Shown here one piece after another: positions 1 through 7,304 of a stretch of 64,000 bases of DNA (its first letter is position 1; every line of letters begins with the position of its first letter). Under the pieces are notes generated by a model that saw nothing but the letters and a program-made list of their open reading frames with translations, was not told the origin of the DNA and searched no databases. A program made the translations under genes and the position numbers. The stretch is from DATBGO01 sp036558005 (GTDB taxonomy: Bacteria > Actinomycetota > Actinomycetes > Streptosporangiales > Streptosporangiaceae): positions 19,214 through 83,213 of the forward strand of contig DATBGO010000227.1 in NCBI GenBank assembly GCA_036558005.1, written 5' to 3'.

Positions 1-532
1 CCTCGTAGTAAGCGATCCCCGGCCCCACCGGGGTGATCCCGGCCCGGCAGAGCCGGCCGAGCAGGTCGTCGTACAGCGGCCCGATGACCGGTGTGATGGA
101 CTCCGGCTCGAACCCGGCCGCGATGGCACTGAGCTCGGCCACCCGGACCGCGGGGACCGGCTTGACCTGGATGTCGTCGGCAGGCATGGCGCCCTCCTTC
201 TCGATGAGCTGGAGCCTCGCCTCGACCTGTGCCAGCCGCCCGGTGTCCGCGGCGAGCCGCGCCTGCAGCTCGGCCCGGCGCAGCCGGAGCATCCCGCGAA
301 GTTCCTGGGCGCTCACCCTGTCGTCCAGGATGGACTGCACCTGCTGCAGGGTGAACCCCAGGTCCTTCAGCGCGACGATCCGGTTCAGCCGGGACAGCTG
401 CCCGGCCTGGTAGGACCGGTAGCCGGTGACCGGATCGACGGCGGCGGGCCGCAGCAGCCCGATCGCGTCGTAGTGCCGCAGCATGCGCACTGACACCCGG
501 CCGTAACTGGCGAAGTCTCCGATGCTGAACAT
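1..532 (-). CDS. MerR-family transcriptional regulator, 3' end beyond window
   Basis: The frame opens with ATG at 532 and runs off the left edge, so 177 residues are visible and the C-terminus is missing. The start MFSIGDFASYG, followed by VRMLRHYDAIGLL and TGYRSY, is the winged-helix DNA-binding domain of MerR proteins (about residues 1-70). A Gln/Arg/Leu-rich dimerisation coiled coil lies at about residues 75-120. The remainder resembles the start of a GyrI-like effector-binding domain (IQVKPVPAVRVAEL), as in BltR/TipA-type drug-responsive activators. No cysteine metal site is seen, so drug or small-molecule sensing is likelier than metal sensing. The target is unknown because the downstream gene lies outside the window. 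Confidence 0.85.
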   Translation of the reverse strand, partial: MFSIGDFASYGRVSVRMLRHYDAIGLLRPAAVDPVTGYRSYQAGQLSRLNRIVALKDLGFTLQQVQSILDDRVSAQELRGMLRLRRAELQARLAADTGRLAQVEARLQLIEKEGAMPADDIQVKPVPAVRVAELSAIAAGFEPESITPVIGPLYDDLLGRLCRAGITPVGPGIAYYE

Positions 533-586
533 GACGCCTCCCGGTCTACGGCCTGACACCGTGTGAGGGTCAAGCCGCGGCGCGGG

Positions 587-811
587 TCAGGCCCGGTCCA
601 CCCGCTCGATGGTGATCAGGTCGCCCTCGATCACGTACATGACCCGGTAGGCGCCCGCCCGCAGCCGGTACATCTCCCCCCACCGGAAGGCGCCGGGCGG
701 GCAGGGATCGCCGGCCAGGGCGTCAATGGCCGCTACCAGGGTGCGCATCCCGTACTTGTCATCCAGGAACCGTGATGCGGTGGTGACCGCGCGAGCAGAC
801 CACTCGATCAT
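587..811 (-). CDS. RelE/ParE-superfamily toxin (putative)
   Basis: This 74-residue protein starts with ATG at 811, directly abutting the stop codon of the upstream gene with no spacer. The C-terminal half, MYRLRAGAYRVMYVIEGDLITIERVDR, has the basic strand pattern of RelE/ParE toxins, where such residues contact ribosome-bound mRNA or DNA gyrase. It is shorter than typical RelE (about 90 residues), but the core strands are present. The partner gene upstream and the coupled layout support a type II toxin-antitoxin module. Whether it is an active RNase cannot be read from the sequence. Confidence 0.7.
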   Translation of the reverse strand: MIEWSARAVTTASRFLDDKYGMRTLVAAIDALAGDPCPPGAFRWGEMYRLRAGAYRVMYVIEGDLITIERVDRA

Positions 812-1105
812 TCATCCGCCGTCATCGCCGAGCAGCAGGCGCCGCGCCTCCGCGTGCGAGACCGCCCCCGGCCGCCCGGCAGCTGACCACTCCCGGTACT
901 CCTGCATCGCTGCCTCTGCCCTGGCCTTGTCCAGGTCCGCCGGGGCGGCGAGCCGTGCCAGCGCCCGCAGCACCCGGTACTCCCGCACCGGCACCACCAC
1001 CGCGGCTTCACCGCCCAGGTGAATGACCTCGTGCTGGTCCGGCTCCGGGATCGTCCCGGCAGGTTCTGCGGTCATCTCGCCACCGTACCGGGCCATGGCC
1101 GCCAT
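812..1105 (-). CDS. Antitoxin of the adjacent RelE/ParE-type pair (Phd/YefM-like, putative)
   Basis: This 97-residue acidic protein lies immediately upstream of the toxin on the same strand. I chose the ATG at 1105 because GGAGG sits five bases before it. A longer in-frame ATG at 1117 has no such site. The middle (EVIHLGGEAAVVVPVREYRVLRAL) resembles the Phd/YefM DNA-binding fold, where a short strand is followed by a residue run ending in a helix. The C-terminal half is charged and probably wraps the toxin. Such antitoxins usually repress their own promoter, which would lie in 1106-1260. The family call rests on pattern and position rather than on a strong motif. Confidence 0.6.
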   Translation of the reverse strand: MAAMARYGGEMTAEPAGTIPEPDQHEVIHLGGEAAVVVPVREYRVLRALARLAAPADLDKARAEAAMQEYREWSAAGRPGAVSHAEARRLLLGDDGG

Positions 1106-1261
1106 GAGGACCTCCATATCCGGAGGCTATGCAGCACACTGGCCGCGGCCCGCTCGCGACACGCCGTAACGGGCATATATCCGTCCTGGCCTCCTGCGTC
1201 AGGCCGGGTCAGGCCGCCCGCCGCGGGCCGCGGCGGGCGCTGACCGCGGGCCCCCGGCGGG

Positions 1262-2131
1262 TCACAGGCCGCAGGCCGCCGCGACCGCGCTGGCGGCCGC
1301 TTCCCGGTTGGCGGCCGCCGGGATGCCGGGCCGTTCGAAGTCGGACATGTAGACCTGCGCCGCGGCCGCGGCGCTGGCCGCGGAGTTCAGCGCGGGGATG
1401 AACTGCGCCCACTGCTGGTTATAGGTGAGGATCGCGGCGAGCTGGGTCCGCAGGTCGGCCGCGGGGCTGCCGGTGACGAACCCGGCCGGCAGCGGCGTCC
1501 AGCCGATCAGCCCGCCGCCGCCCGAGCCCACCGACTCGGGGTTGCCGCCGGATTCCTGGTAGATGTTGCCCGCGATGCCCGCGGACGCGATCGCGGTATA
1601 CCCGTGCCCGGTCAGGAATTCCATGATCGCCGGGTAGTTGGCCGGCAGCAGCCCGCTGCCCGGCCCGCAGGACAAGGCGGCGTGGCCGGGCTGCCCCTGG
1701 CCCTGCTGGCCGTCCTGCCTGGCCTTCTCCTGCCTGGCCTTCTCCTGCCTGGCGCGGCGCGCCGCCTGCTGCCTGGCCTGGCGGGCGGCCGCGCGCCTGG
1801 CCTGCTGCCTGGCCGACCGGAAGGCGGCCAGCGCCGCGACCCTGGCCCGCGGGTCACCGCCCCGCAGGCCGGCCGCGGCGGTGGCGGCCGGGCCCGGCGG
1901 CGCGGGCACCGGGCTGAGCCTGGCCGCCTGCGGGTGGGCCGCCGGGGCGGCCGGGCCGGCTGCCAGCGCGTGCGCGAGCTGAGGGGCGGCGGCGAGCGCC
2001 CCGGCGAGGGCGAGCGCGGGGACGGCGATCCGGGTGGTCCGCGCGGCCGCCCGGGGGAACCGCGCGGGCGCCGCATGCCGCCCCGTGCTCCTGATCCCCG
2101 GTTTCCTGCTGGCTGTGTTCGCTCTCCTCAC
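1262..2131 (-). CDS. Secreted phage-tail-lysozyme-like protein
   Basis: This 289-residue protein starts with GTG at 2131. Residues about 30-55 form a hydrophobic Ala/Leu segment that looks like a signal peptide or membrane anchor after a basic N-terminus. Residues about 100-145 are a low-complexity Arg/Gln/Ala/Lys linker; its DNA contains a 15-base tandem unit near 1715-1744. The C-terminal 130 residues (NYPAIMEFLTGHGYTAIASAGIAGN, then QESGGNP and GLIGWTP) match the phage tail lysozyme fold, with Glu of QESGG as the likely catalytic acid. The family is known from tail proteins, but actinomycetes also carry it in stand-alone secreted cell-wall enzymes. There are no phage genes around it, so a host envelope role is inferred. 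Confidence 0.75.
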   Translation of the reverse strand: MRRANTASRKPGIRSTGRHAAPARFPRAAARTTRIAVPALALAGALAAAPQLAHALAAGPAAPAAHPQAARLSPVPAPPGPAATAAAGLRGGDPRARVAALAAFRSARQQARRAAARQARQQAARRARQEKARQEKARQDGQQGQGQPGHAALSCGPGSGLLPANYPAIMEFLTGHGYTAIASAGIAGNIYQESGGNPESVGSGGGGLIGWTPLPAGFVTGSPAADLRTQLAAILTYNQQWAQFIPALNSAASAAAAAQVYMSDFERPGIPAAANREAAASAVAAACGL

Positions 2132-2287
2132 AAACCTGCCTCACGCCGGTTCCGCACCCGGCTATTCGGCATCCCGCACGCCGCTCGCCAGGCCTGACAA
2201 GCCTCCTACCAGGCATGATGGCGGACACTTCACTCAGCGAAGGCGAATTTACCTAAAATCACTCACACAGCCGATGAGCAGGGCAAA

Positions 2288-3454
2288 CTAGGTAGCTTGT
2301 CCCTGTTCCTGGCCGCGCCGCAGGTAGACCCTGGGCACCGAAGGGCGGATCTCCATCAGCAGCCCGACCTGGTCGAGCTGGTTGGCCGCGGCCACCTCGG
2401 CGGCGCTGAGGCCGGATCCGGGCGGCCCGGCGATGATCTCCACCACGTCGCCGGGCTGGCAGCCCGGCACGCCGGTGACGTCGACCCGGGCGTGCTCAAG
2501 TGACAGCGGGCCGACGATCGGGGCCAGCTGCCCGCGCACCCGCACCTGCCCGTTGGTCAGGCTGCGCAGCCCGTCGCCGCGGCCGATCGGGATGACCGCG
2601 ATCGTGATGCCGCCGGGGACCGGGGACTGGGCGGTGAAATCGTCCCGGCTGACCTGCCGGACCTGGATGACCCGGGTGACCAGCGCGCGCAGGGCCGGCC
2701 GCAGCCCGGCCGGCGGGCTGATCCGGCCCGCGGGCAGGATGCCGTAGAGCAGGTGGCCGGGGTCCATCGCGTTGGCCCGCGCCGCGGTCCCCGGCCTGGC
2801 GCCGGGCAGGCCCAGCGTCGCGCTGCTCTGCGACATCCGCAGCGGCACGCTGATGCCCGCGCGGTCCAGCTCGGCGAGCACCTCATCGAACCGGCTCAGC
2901 TGCCAGTCGGTGTAGGACCGGTCCGGGCTGCCGTGCAGGTGGGTGTAAATCCCCGCCAGCTCCAGTCCCGGCAGCCCGCCTACCAGCCGGGCGAAGCCCG
3001 CGGCCTGGCCCGGGTAGACGCCGAGCCGCTCCAGCCCGACGTCGACCTTGGCGAATACCCGCACCGGCGGGTGCCCGCGGGCCGCCGCCGACCAGGCTCG
3101 CGCCGCATCGGGGTCGGTGACGGTGCACATCAGGTCGAGCTGGCGCATCCCGTCCGCCGCGGCGGCCGAGGGCAGGATCCCGCCGTAGAGCAGGATCGGC
3201 TCGCTGATCCCGGCGGCCCGGATCCTGGCCGCGTCCGCCGGGTCGGCCAGGGTGAACCCGCCCGCGCCGCCCGCCAGCATCGCCCGGGCCACCTCGGGCA
3301 GGCCCAGGCCGTACCCGTTGCCCTTCACCGCGCCGAACAGCAGCGTGCCGCTACCGCCGAGCCCGGCGACGATCCGGGTGTTGGCGGTCAGGATGTCCAG
3401 GTCCACCTCGGCCCTGTTGGGCCGGGACAGCCCGGCGGCCAGGCCCGCTGGCAT
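2288..3454 (-). CDS. Alanine-racemase-like PLP enzyme with an altered active site
   Basis: This 388-residue protein is the last gene of the long minus-strand block, three bases after the SHMT-like gene. The N-terminal TIM-barrel carries the PLP lysine in AVKGNGYG (K44; usual form VKANAYG), and KVDVGLERLG matches the family KVDTGMxRLG. The C-terminal beta domain is present (GITIAVIPIGRGDGL, APIVGPLSLEHARVDVT, RVYL). The segment that should hold the second catalytic base, a Tyr in a GYGxTY motif, reads SRDDFTAQS here and has no Tyr. The family GYADGY reads GRGDGL, and the CMDQ loop reads SLEH. It is probably a relative with a different substrate or reaction rather than the housekeeping cell-wall racemase. 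The neighbourhood suggests amino-acid catabolism. Confidence 0.75.
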   Translation of the reverse strand: MPAGLAAGLSRPNRAEVDLDILTANTRIVAGLGGSGTLLFGAVKGNGYGLGLPEVARAMLAGGAGGFTLADPADAARIRAAGISEPILLYGGILPSAAAADGMRQLDLMCTVTDPDAARAWSAAARGHPPVRVFAKVDVGLERLGVYPGQAAGFARLVGGLPGLELAGIYTHLHGSPDRSYTDWQLSRFDEVLAELDRAGISVPLRMSQSSATLGLPGARPGTAARANAMDPGHLLYGILPAGRISPPAGLRPALRALVTRVIQVRQVSRDDFTAQSPVPGGITIAVIPIGRGDGLRSLTNGQVRVRGQLAPIVGPLSLEHARVDVTGVPGCQPGDVVEIIAGPPGSGLSAAEVAAANQLDQVGLLMEIRPSVPRVYLRRGQEQGQAT

Positions 3455-3457
3455 CGG

Positions 3458-4753
3458 CTAGCCGCCCAGGCCGAAGTAGCCGCGCCAGCCCGGGTACAGC
3501 GGATGCTGGTCGCACAGGGCGCGGGCTCGCTCGCGCAGCAGGCCAGGGTGGCCGTTCCCGGCCAGCGCGTCGGCGATGATCTCCCCGACTGCCCGGGTGG
3601 CTGCCTCGGTGAAGCCGCGCATCGTGATGGCCGGGGTGCCCATCCGCAGCCCGGAGACGCCGGCGGGCAGCCGCGGGTCGAACGGGACCGGGTACTTGCT
3701 GACCGTGATCCCGGCGCTGGCCAGCAACTGCTCGGCGGCCTGCGCGCCCGGCTGGGCCGCCGACAGCTCCAGCATCAGCAGGTGGGTGTCGGTCCCCCCG
3801 GCCAGCAGCCCGAGCCCGCGCCCGGCCAGCGCCCCGGCCAGCGCGGATGCGTTCGCGCAGACCTGGCGCTGGTAGCCGCGGAACGCCTCGCTCGCGGCCG
3901 CCTTGAAGCAGACCGCCTTGGCCGCGATCAGGTGCGGGAACGGCGCGCTCTGGGTGCCCGGCGAGACCGCCTGGTCGATCGCGGCGGCGTGCTCGCGGCG
4001 GCACAGCACGAAGCCGCCGCAGCGCGGCCCGGCCAGCGTCTTGTGCACGGTCGAGGTGATGAAGTCGGCGACCGCGACCGGGCTGGGATGCAGCCCGGCG
4101 GCCACCAGCCCGGCCACGTGCGCCATGTCGCAGAGCAGATAGGCGCCGGCCTCGTCGGCGATCTGCCGGAAGGCGGCCCAGTCGATCTGCCGCGGGTACG
4201 CCGAGCCGCCGCAGACGATCAGCTTCGGCCTGTGCTCCCTGGCCAGCGCGCGGACCTGGGCGAAGTCGATCAGGCCGGTGTCGCGCTCGACGCCGTAGGA
4301 CACCACCCGGTAGAACCGCCCGGAGAAGTTCCCCTGCTGGCCGTGCGTGTGGTGCCCGCCGTGCTGGACGCTCATCGCCAGCATCGTGTCGCCCGGTTCC
4401 AGGCAGGCGAAGTAGACCGCCATGTTGGCCTGCGCGCCGGAATGGGTCTGCACGTTGGCGTGCTCGGCGCCGAACAGGTCGAGCAGCCGGCCGATGGCCA
4501 TCTGCTCGATCGCGTCGATGCGCTCGCAGCCGCCGGTCTCCCGGTGGCCCGGATAGCCATCGGCGAGCTTGTTCGCCCCCGGGCTCGCCATTGCCTGCAG
4601 CGCGCCGGTCCAGGTGAAATTCTCCGACGCCACCAGCTCTATCTGGCCGCGCTGCCGGTCCAGCTCAGCGGTGAGCAGCCCGGCCAGTTCCGGGTCCGTC
4701 TCGCCGATACCGCGCGCCAGCAGGAAATCAAGCGATTGCGACGAAGCCGCCAT
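3458..4753 (-). CDS. Serine hydroxymethyltransferase-like PLP enzyme
   Basis: This 431-residue protein starts with ATG at 4753, preceded by AAAGGA. The whole SHMT fold is recognisable: IELVASENF, THSGAQANMAVY, HGGHHTHG, CDMAHVAGLVAAG, and the PLP lysine in TVHKTLAGPR (K238). SHMT normally moves a hydroxymethyl group between serine and tetrahydrofolate. The conserved YPGxRYYGGCE loop reads YPGHRETGGCE here, so both loop tyrosines are replaced, and the usual NxNxIPFD region reads SKYPVPFD. Together with the racemase-like neighbour this suggests a specialised SHMT, for example one acting on alpha-methylserine and D-alanine, a reaction known for a few SHMT relatives. Ordinary glyA is less likely. 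The exact reaction is inference. Confidence 0.8.
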   Translation of the reverse strand: MAASSQSLDFLLARGIGETDPELAGLLTAELDRQRGQIELVASENFTWTGALQAMASPGANKLADGYPGHRETGGCERIDAIEQMAIGRLLDLFGAEHANVQTHSGAQANMAVYFACLEPGDTMLAMSVQHGGHHTHGQQGNFSGRFYRVVSYGVERDTGLIDFAQVRALAREHRPKLIVCGGSAYPRQIDWAAFRQIADEAGAYLLCDMAHVAGLVAAGLHPSPVAVADFITSTVHKTLAGPRCGGFVLCRREHAAAIDQAVSPGTQSAPFPHLIAAKAVCFKAAASEAFRGYQRQVCANASALAGALAGRGLGLLAGGTDTHLLMLELSAAQPGAQAAEQLLASAGITVSKYPVPFDPRLPAGVSGLRMGTPAITMRGFTEAATRAVGEIIADALAGNGHPGLLRERARALCDQHPLYPGWRGYFGLGG

Positions 4754-4770
4754 GGCGGTCCTTTCACCGG

Positions 4771-5739
4771 CTAGTCAACGAGCAGCCCGGAGGCCGCGTA
4801 CAGTTCATCGATCCGCTGCAGCCTGCGCAGCGTCCTATTCGGATTGGTCAGCGCCAGGCCGCTGGAAAGGGCATTGCACAACGTGAGCAGCGAGGTGACC
4901 GAATGCGGTATCTCCGGGGTCTGGGTCGAGGCCAGCAGCACGATGCTGGCGCCGCGGGCGAGCGGCGACATCCTGGTGTCGGTCACCGCGATCGTGGTCG
5001 CGCCCGCGGTGCGCGCCGCGGCCAGCAGCGCCACCGTGTCCCGCACGTACCGCCACAGCCCGATCCCGACCACCACGTCCCTGGCCGACGCCCCGGCGAT
5101 CTCGACCGCGGACTGCACGAACGGGCCGAGCACGGCCCGTGACTTGACCCCGACCAGGCCCAGCTGGTGCGCGAACGCGCTGGCGATCGGCGCGGACAGG
5201 CCCGAGCCGAGGACGTAGACCTCATTCGCCCGGTTCAGCACCCGGATGGTCTCGGTCAGCACCTGCGGCTCGTTGGCGTTGGCGGTCGCGCCGATGTTCT
5301 CCACGTCCTGGGAGAAGATCAGGTCGATGATCTCGCGCTTGCGGCCCTTGGCCGCGAGCGTCCGGCTGACTTTCTCGGTCGCGGTCAGGAATGCGGGCAT
5401 GCTCTGCCGGACCGCGTCCCGCAGGTCGGCGAATCCGCCATATCCGAGGCGCCGGCTGAATCGCACCACGGTCGCCGCGTCCACGCCCGCTTCCTGGCCG
5501 ATATCCTGGGCCGAGGCAAACGCGATATAAATCTGGTGCTCGAGGATGAACCTGGCCAGCCGCCGCTGCTTGGGGGTGAGCCCTTCCAGGATTTCCAGTA
5601 TCCGGCTCTCGAGTTCCGGGCTGCCATTCAGAGAAGCAGCCGGGTTTTCCGCCTGGTCTGTCACGAAATGATGGTACCCGGGCGCCATTAGGCCACCGCC
5701 GGGCGCGGACCTGGCCGCGGCCGGGCCGCCCGCGCTCAT
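4771..5739 (-). CDS. MurR/RpiR-family transcriptional regulator (HTH + SIS)
   Basis: This 322-residue protein has an ATG at 5739 that overlaps the MFS stop by ATGA. Residues about 45-120 form the RpiR helix-turn-helix (ILEGLTPKQRRLARFIL, AASAQDIGQEAGVDAATVVRFSRRLGYGGFADLRDAV). Residues about 165-300 form a SIS domain (VYVLGSGLSAPIASAFAHQL, GIGLWRYVRDTV, TIAVTDTRMSPLA), which in this family binds phosphosugars or other small effectors. Its place inside the catabolic block makes it the obvious local regulator. Later in-frame starts (such as MAPGYHHF) are possible because the first residues are low in complexity. Confidence 0.9.
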   Translation of the reverse strand: MSAGGPAAARSAPGGGLMAPGYHHFVTDQAENPAASLNGSPELESRILEILEGLTPKQRRLARFILEHQIYIAFASAQDIGQEAGVDAATVVRFSRRLGYGGFADLRDAVRQSMPAFLTATEKVSRTLAAKGRKREIIDLIFSQDVENIGATANANEPQVLTETIRVLNRANEVYVLGSGLSAPIASAFAHQLGLVGVKSRAVLGPFVQSAVEIAGASARDVVVGIGLWRYVRDTVALLAAARTAGATTIAVTDTRMSPLARGASIVLLASTQTPEIPHSVTSLLTLCNALSSGLALTNPNRTLRRLQRIDELYAASGLLVD

Positions 5740-6914
5740 CGCGCCGCGCCCAGCCGCAGCCGCGGCAGCGTCACCGCCAGGGCCGTGGCGGCCGCCGCGG
5801 CGCCGGCCAGCAGGCCGAACGCGGCCGGGATGCCGTAATCGTCACCGACCCGGCCGAGCACCGGCGCGGCCAGCCCGCCGGTGCTCACCGCCAGGCCCAG
5901 CAGCAGCCCGGAGGCCATCCCGAGGTGGCGCGGGATGAGTTCCTGGCCCATCGCCACCATGACGCTGTGCGGCGCGTACAGCCCCAGTCCCAGCGGGATC
6001 AGCAGCAGCCAGGCCGCCACCGGGCCCGGCGCCAGGCCGAGCACGCACAGGCTGGCCGCCAGCAGCCCGAGCCCGGCCACGATCACCGGCCGGGGCCCGT
6101 GGCTGTCGGCCAGCCGCCCGCCGATCAGCGACCCGGCGACCCCGCACAGCAGCAGCCCGGTCAGCGCCGCGCCGGCCGCGAACCTGCTCGCGTGCAGCCC
6201 GACGATCCACTCCAGCGGCACGAAGACGGTCAGCCCGTAGAACGCGACCGATCGGCCGGTCATCACCACCGCGAGCCGGGCGAACCGGCCCCAGGCGTCG
6301 CGCCGCCCTGGCCCGCTGGCCGCTTCGGCCCGCCCGGCCGCGGCTGTCTCCAGCCCGTTCAGCCGGCCGACCTGGGTAGCCAGCACCGCCGCCGTCGCCA
6401 CCCCGGGTACCGCCAGCCAGGCGGTGCCGCGCAGGCTGTGCCCGGAGACCACGAGCACCAGCAGCACCGAGCCGGCCGCGAGCCCGAGCGCGCCGCCGAC
6501 CGAGAACACGCTCATCGCGGCGCCCCGGCGGACCGGCGTGACCCGGTTGATCAGCCGCGCGCCGATCGGGTGATAGGTGGCCACGCCCAGCCCGCTGGCT
6601 GACAGCAGCCCGAACACCAGCCAGTACCGGCTGGTCAGGCCCGTCCCCGCGACGCCGAGGCTGGCCAGCAGCACCCCGGCGGGCAGCAGCCAGGCCGACC
6701 TGACCCGGTCGGCCAGGTGACCCAGGAGCGGCTGGGCCACGGTGGACACGATCGTCGTGCCGAGGATCAGCGAGCCGGCCGCGGCGTAGGAGTAGCGGTA
6801 CTGCGTGACGAACAGCGCCACCAGCGGGCCGACGACGCCCTGGTTGACGTCGCCGACCAGGTGGCTCGCGGTGAGCAGGCCCACCGCGGCCCGGTCGAGC
6901 CTGTCGTCGCGCAT
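5736..6914 (-). CDS. Major facilitator superfamily transporter (fosmidomycin-resistance-like)
   Basis: This 392-residue membrane protein has about twelve hydrophobic segments. The first-half loop GHLADRVRSAWLLPAG matches the MFS motif A, and GLGVATYHPIGARL is reminiscent of the FSR/NarK-like branch, whose YHP motif lies in the fourth helix. It lies between the DUF35 gene (twelve-base gap) and the RpiR gene (ATGA overlap), so it is co-transcribed with the catabolic genes. It may import a pathway substrate or export an intermediate. The direction and substrate cannot be told from sequence. Confidence 0.85.
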   Translation of the reverse strand: MRDDRLDRAAVGLLTASHLVGDVNQGVVGPLVALFVTQYRYSYAAAGSLILGTTIVSTVAQPLLGHLADRVRSAWLLPAGVLLASLGVAGTGLTSRYWLVFGLLSASGLGVATYHPIGARLINRVTPVRRGAAMSVFSVGGALGLAAGSVLLVLVVSGHSLRGTAWLAVPGVATAAVLATQVGRLNGLETAAAGRAEAASGPGRRDAWGRFARLAVVMTGRSVAFYGLTVFVPLEWIVGLHASRFAAGAALTGLLLCGVAGSLIGGRLADSHGPRPVIVAGLGLLAASLCVLGLAPGPVAAWLLLIPLGLGLYAPHSVMVAMGQELIPRHLGMASGLLLGLAVSTGGLAAPVLGRVGDDYGIPAAFGLLAGAAAAATALAVTLPRLRLGAAR

Positions 6915-6926
6915 CGGCCGTGCCGC

Positions 6927-7304
6927 CTAGCCCGCGAGCCTGAACTGCGGCAGCACCGACCAGGCGCCGTCGGTGGCCCTGGTCACCGCCATCCCGATCC
7001 GCGCGTCCAGCCGGCCGGGGCCGACGATCGTGGAGATCACTTCGGGGCCCTCGGCCAGCTCGATGTGCGCCATGACGATCGGCACGTACGGCTCGTACCG
7101 CGCGTCGTGGGTGCGCCAGACGATGGCGCGCGAGGTGATCGTCCCGGTGCCCGAGCCGGTGAACCAGGTCATCTCGGCCAGGCAGCGGGCGCAGCAGACC
7201 CGGGGGAAGCCGGCGGTCCAGCCGCAGGCGGCGCACCGCTGCAGCGGGTACCCCTCGCCCCGCGCGGCCAGCGCGAGGAATTGCTCGTAGTGGCCGGGAT
7301 TCAT
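6927..7304 (-). CDS. Zn-ribbon/OB-fold DUF35 protein, partner of the thiolase-like protein
   Basis: This 125-residue protein starts with ATG at 7304, whose first bases overlap the thiolase-like stop (ATGA); a longer upstream frame is a shadow. Residues about 20-45 contain four cysteines in CAACGWTAGFPRVCCARC, the rubredoxin-like zinc ribbon. The rest is the OB-fold, with GTGTITSRAIVWRTHDARYEPYVP. DUF35 proteins normally bind acyl-CoA or pair with thiolase/SCP-x-like subunits, for example in steroid side-chain degradation and archaeal HMG-CoA synthesis. The overlap strongly suggests a complex with the 7301-8452 product. Confidence 0.88.
   Translation of the reverse strand: MNPGHYEQFLALAARGEGYPLQRCAACGWTAGFPRVCCARCLAEMTWFTGSGTGTITSRAIVWRTHDARYEPYVPIVMAHIELAEGPEVISTIVGPGRLDARIGMAVTRATDGAWSVLPQFRLAG

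Noticed and set aside
1262..2131. Prophage remnant because of the phage-tail-lysozyme fold
   Set aside because: No other phage gene is nearby, and the protein has its own export segment and linker, as in host cell-wall enzymes.
2753..4774. 673-residue open frame on the plus strand
   Set aside because: It is the antisense of the racemase-like and SHMT-like genes, with Arg/Gly/Ala-rich composition typical of high-GC shadow frames and no motif.
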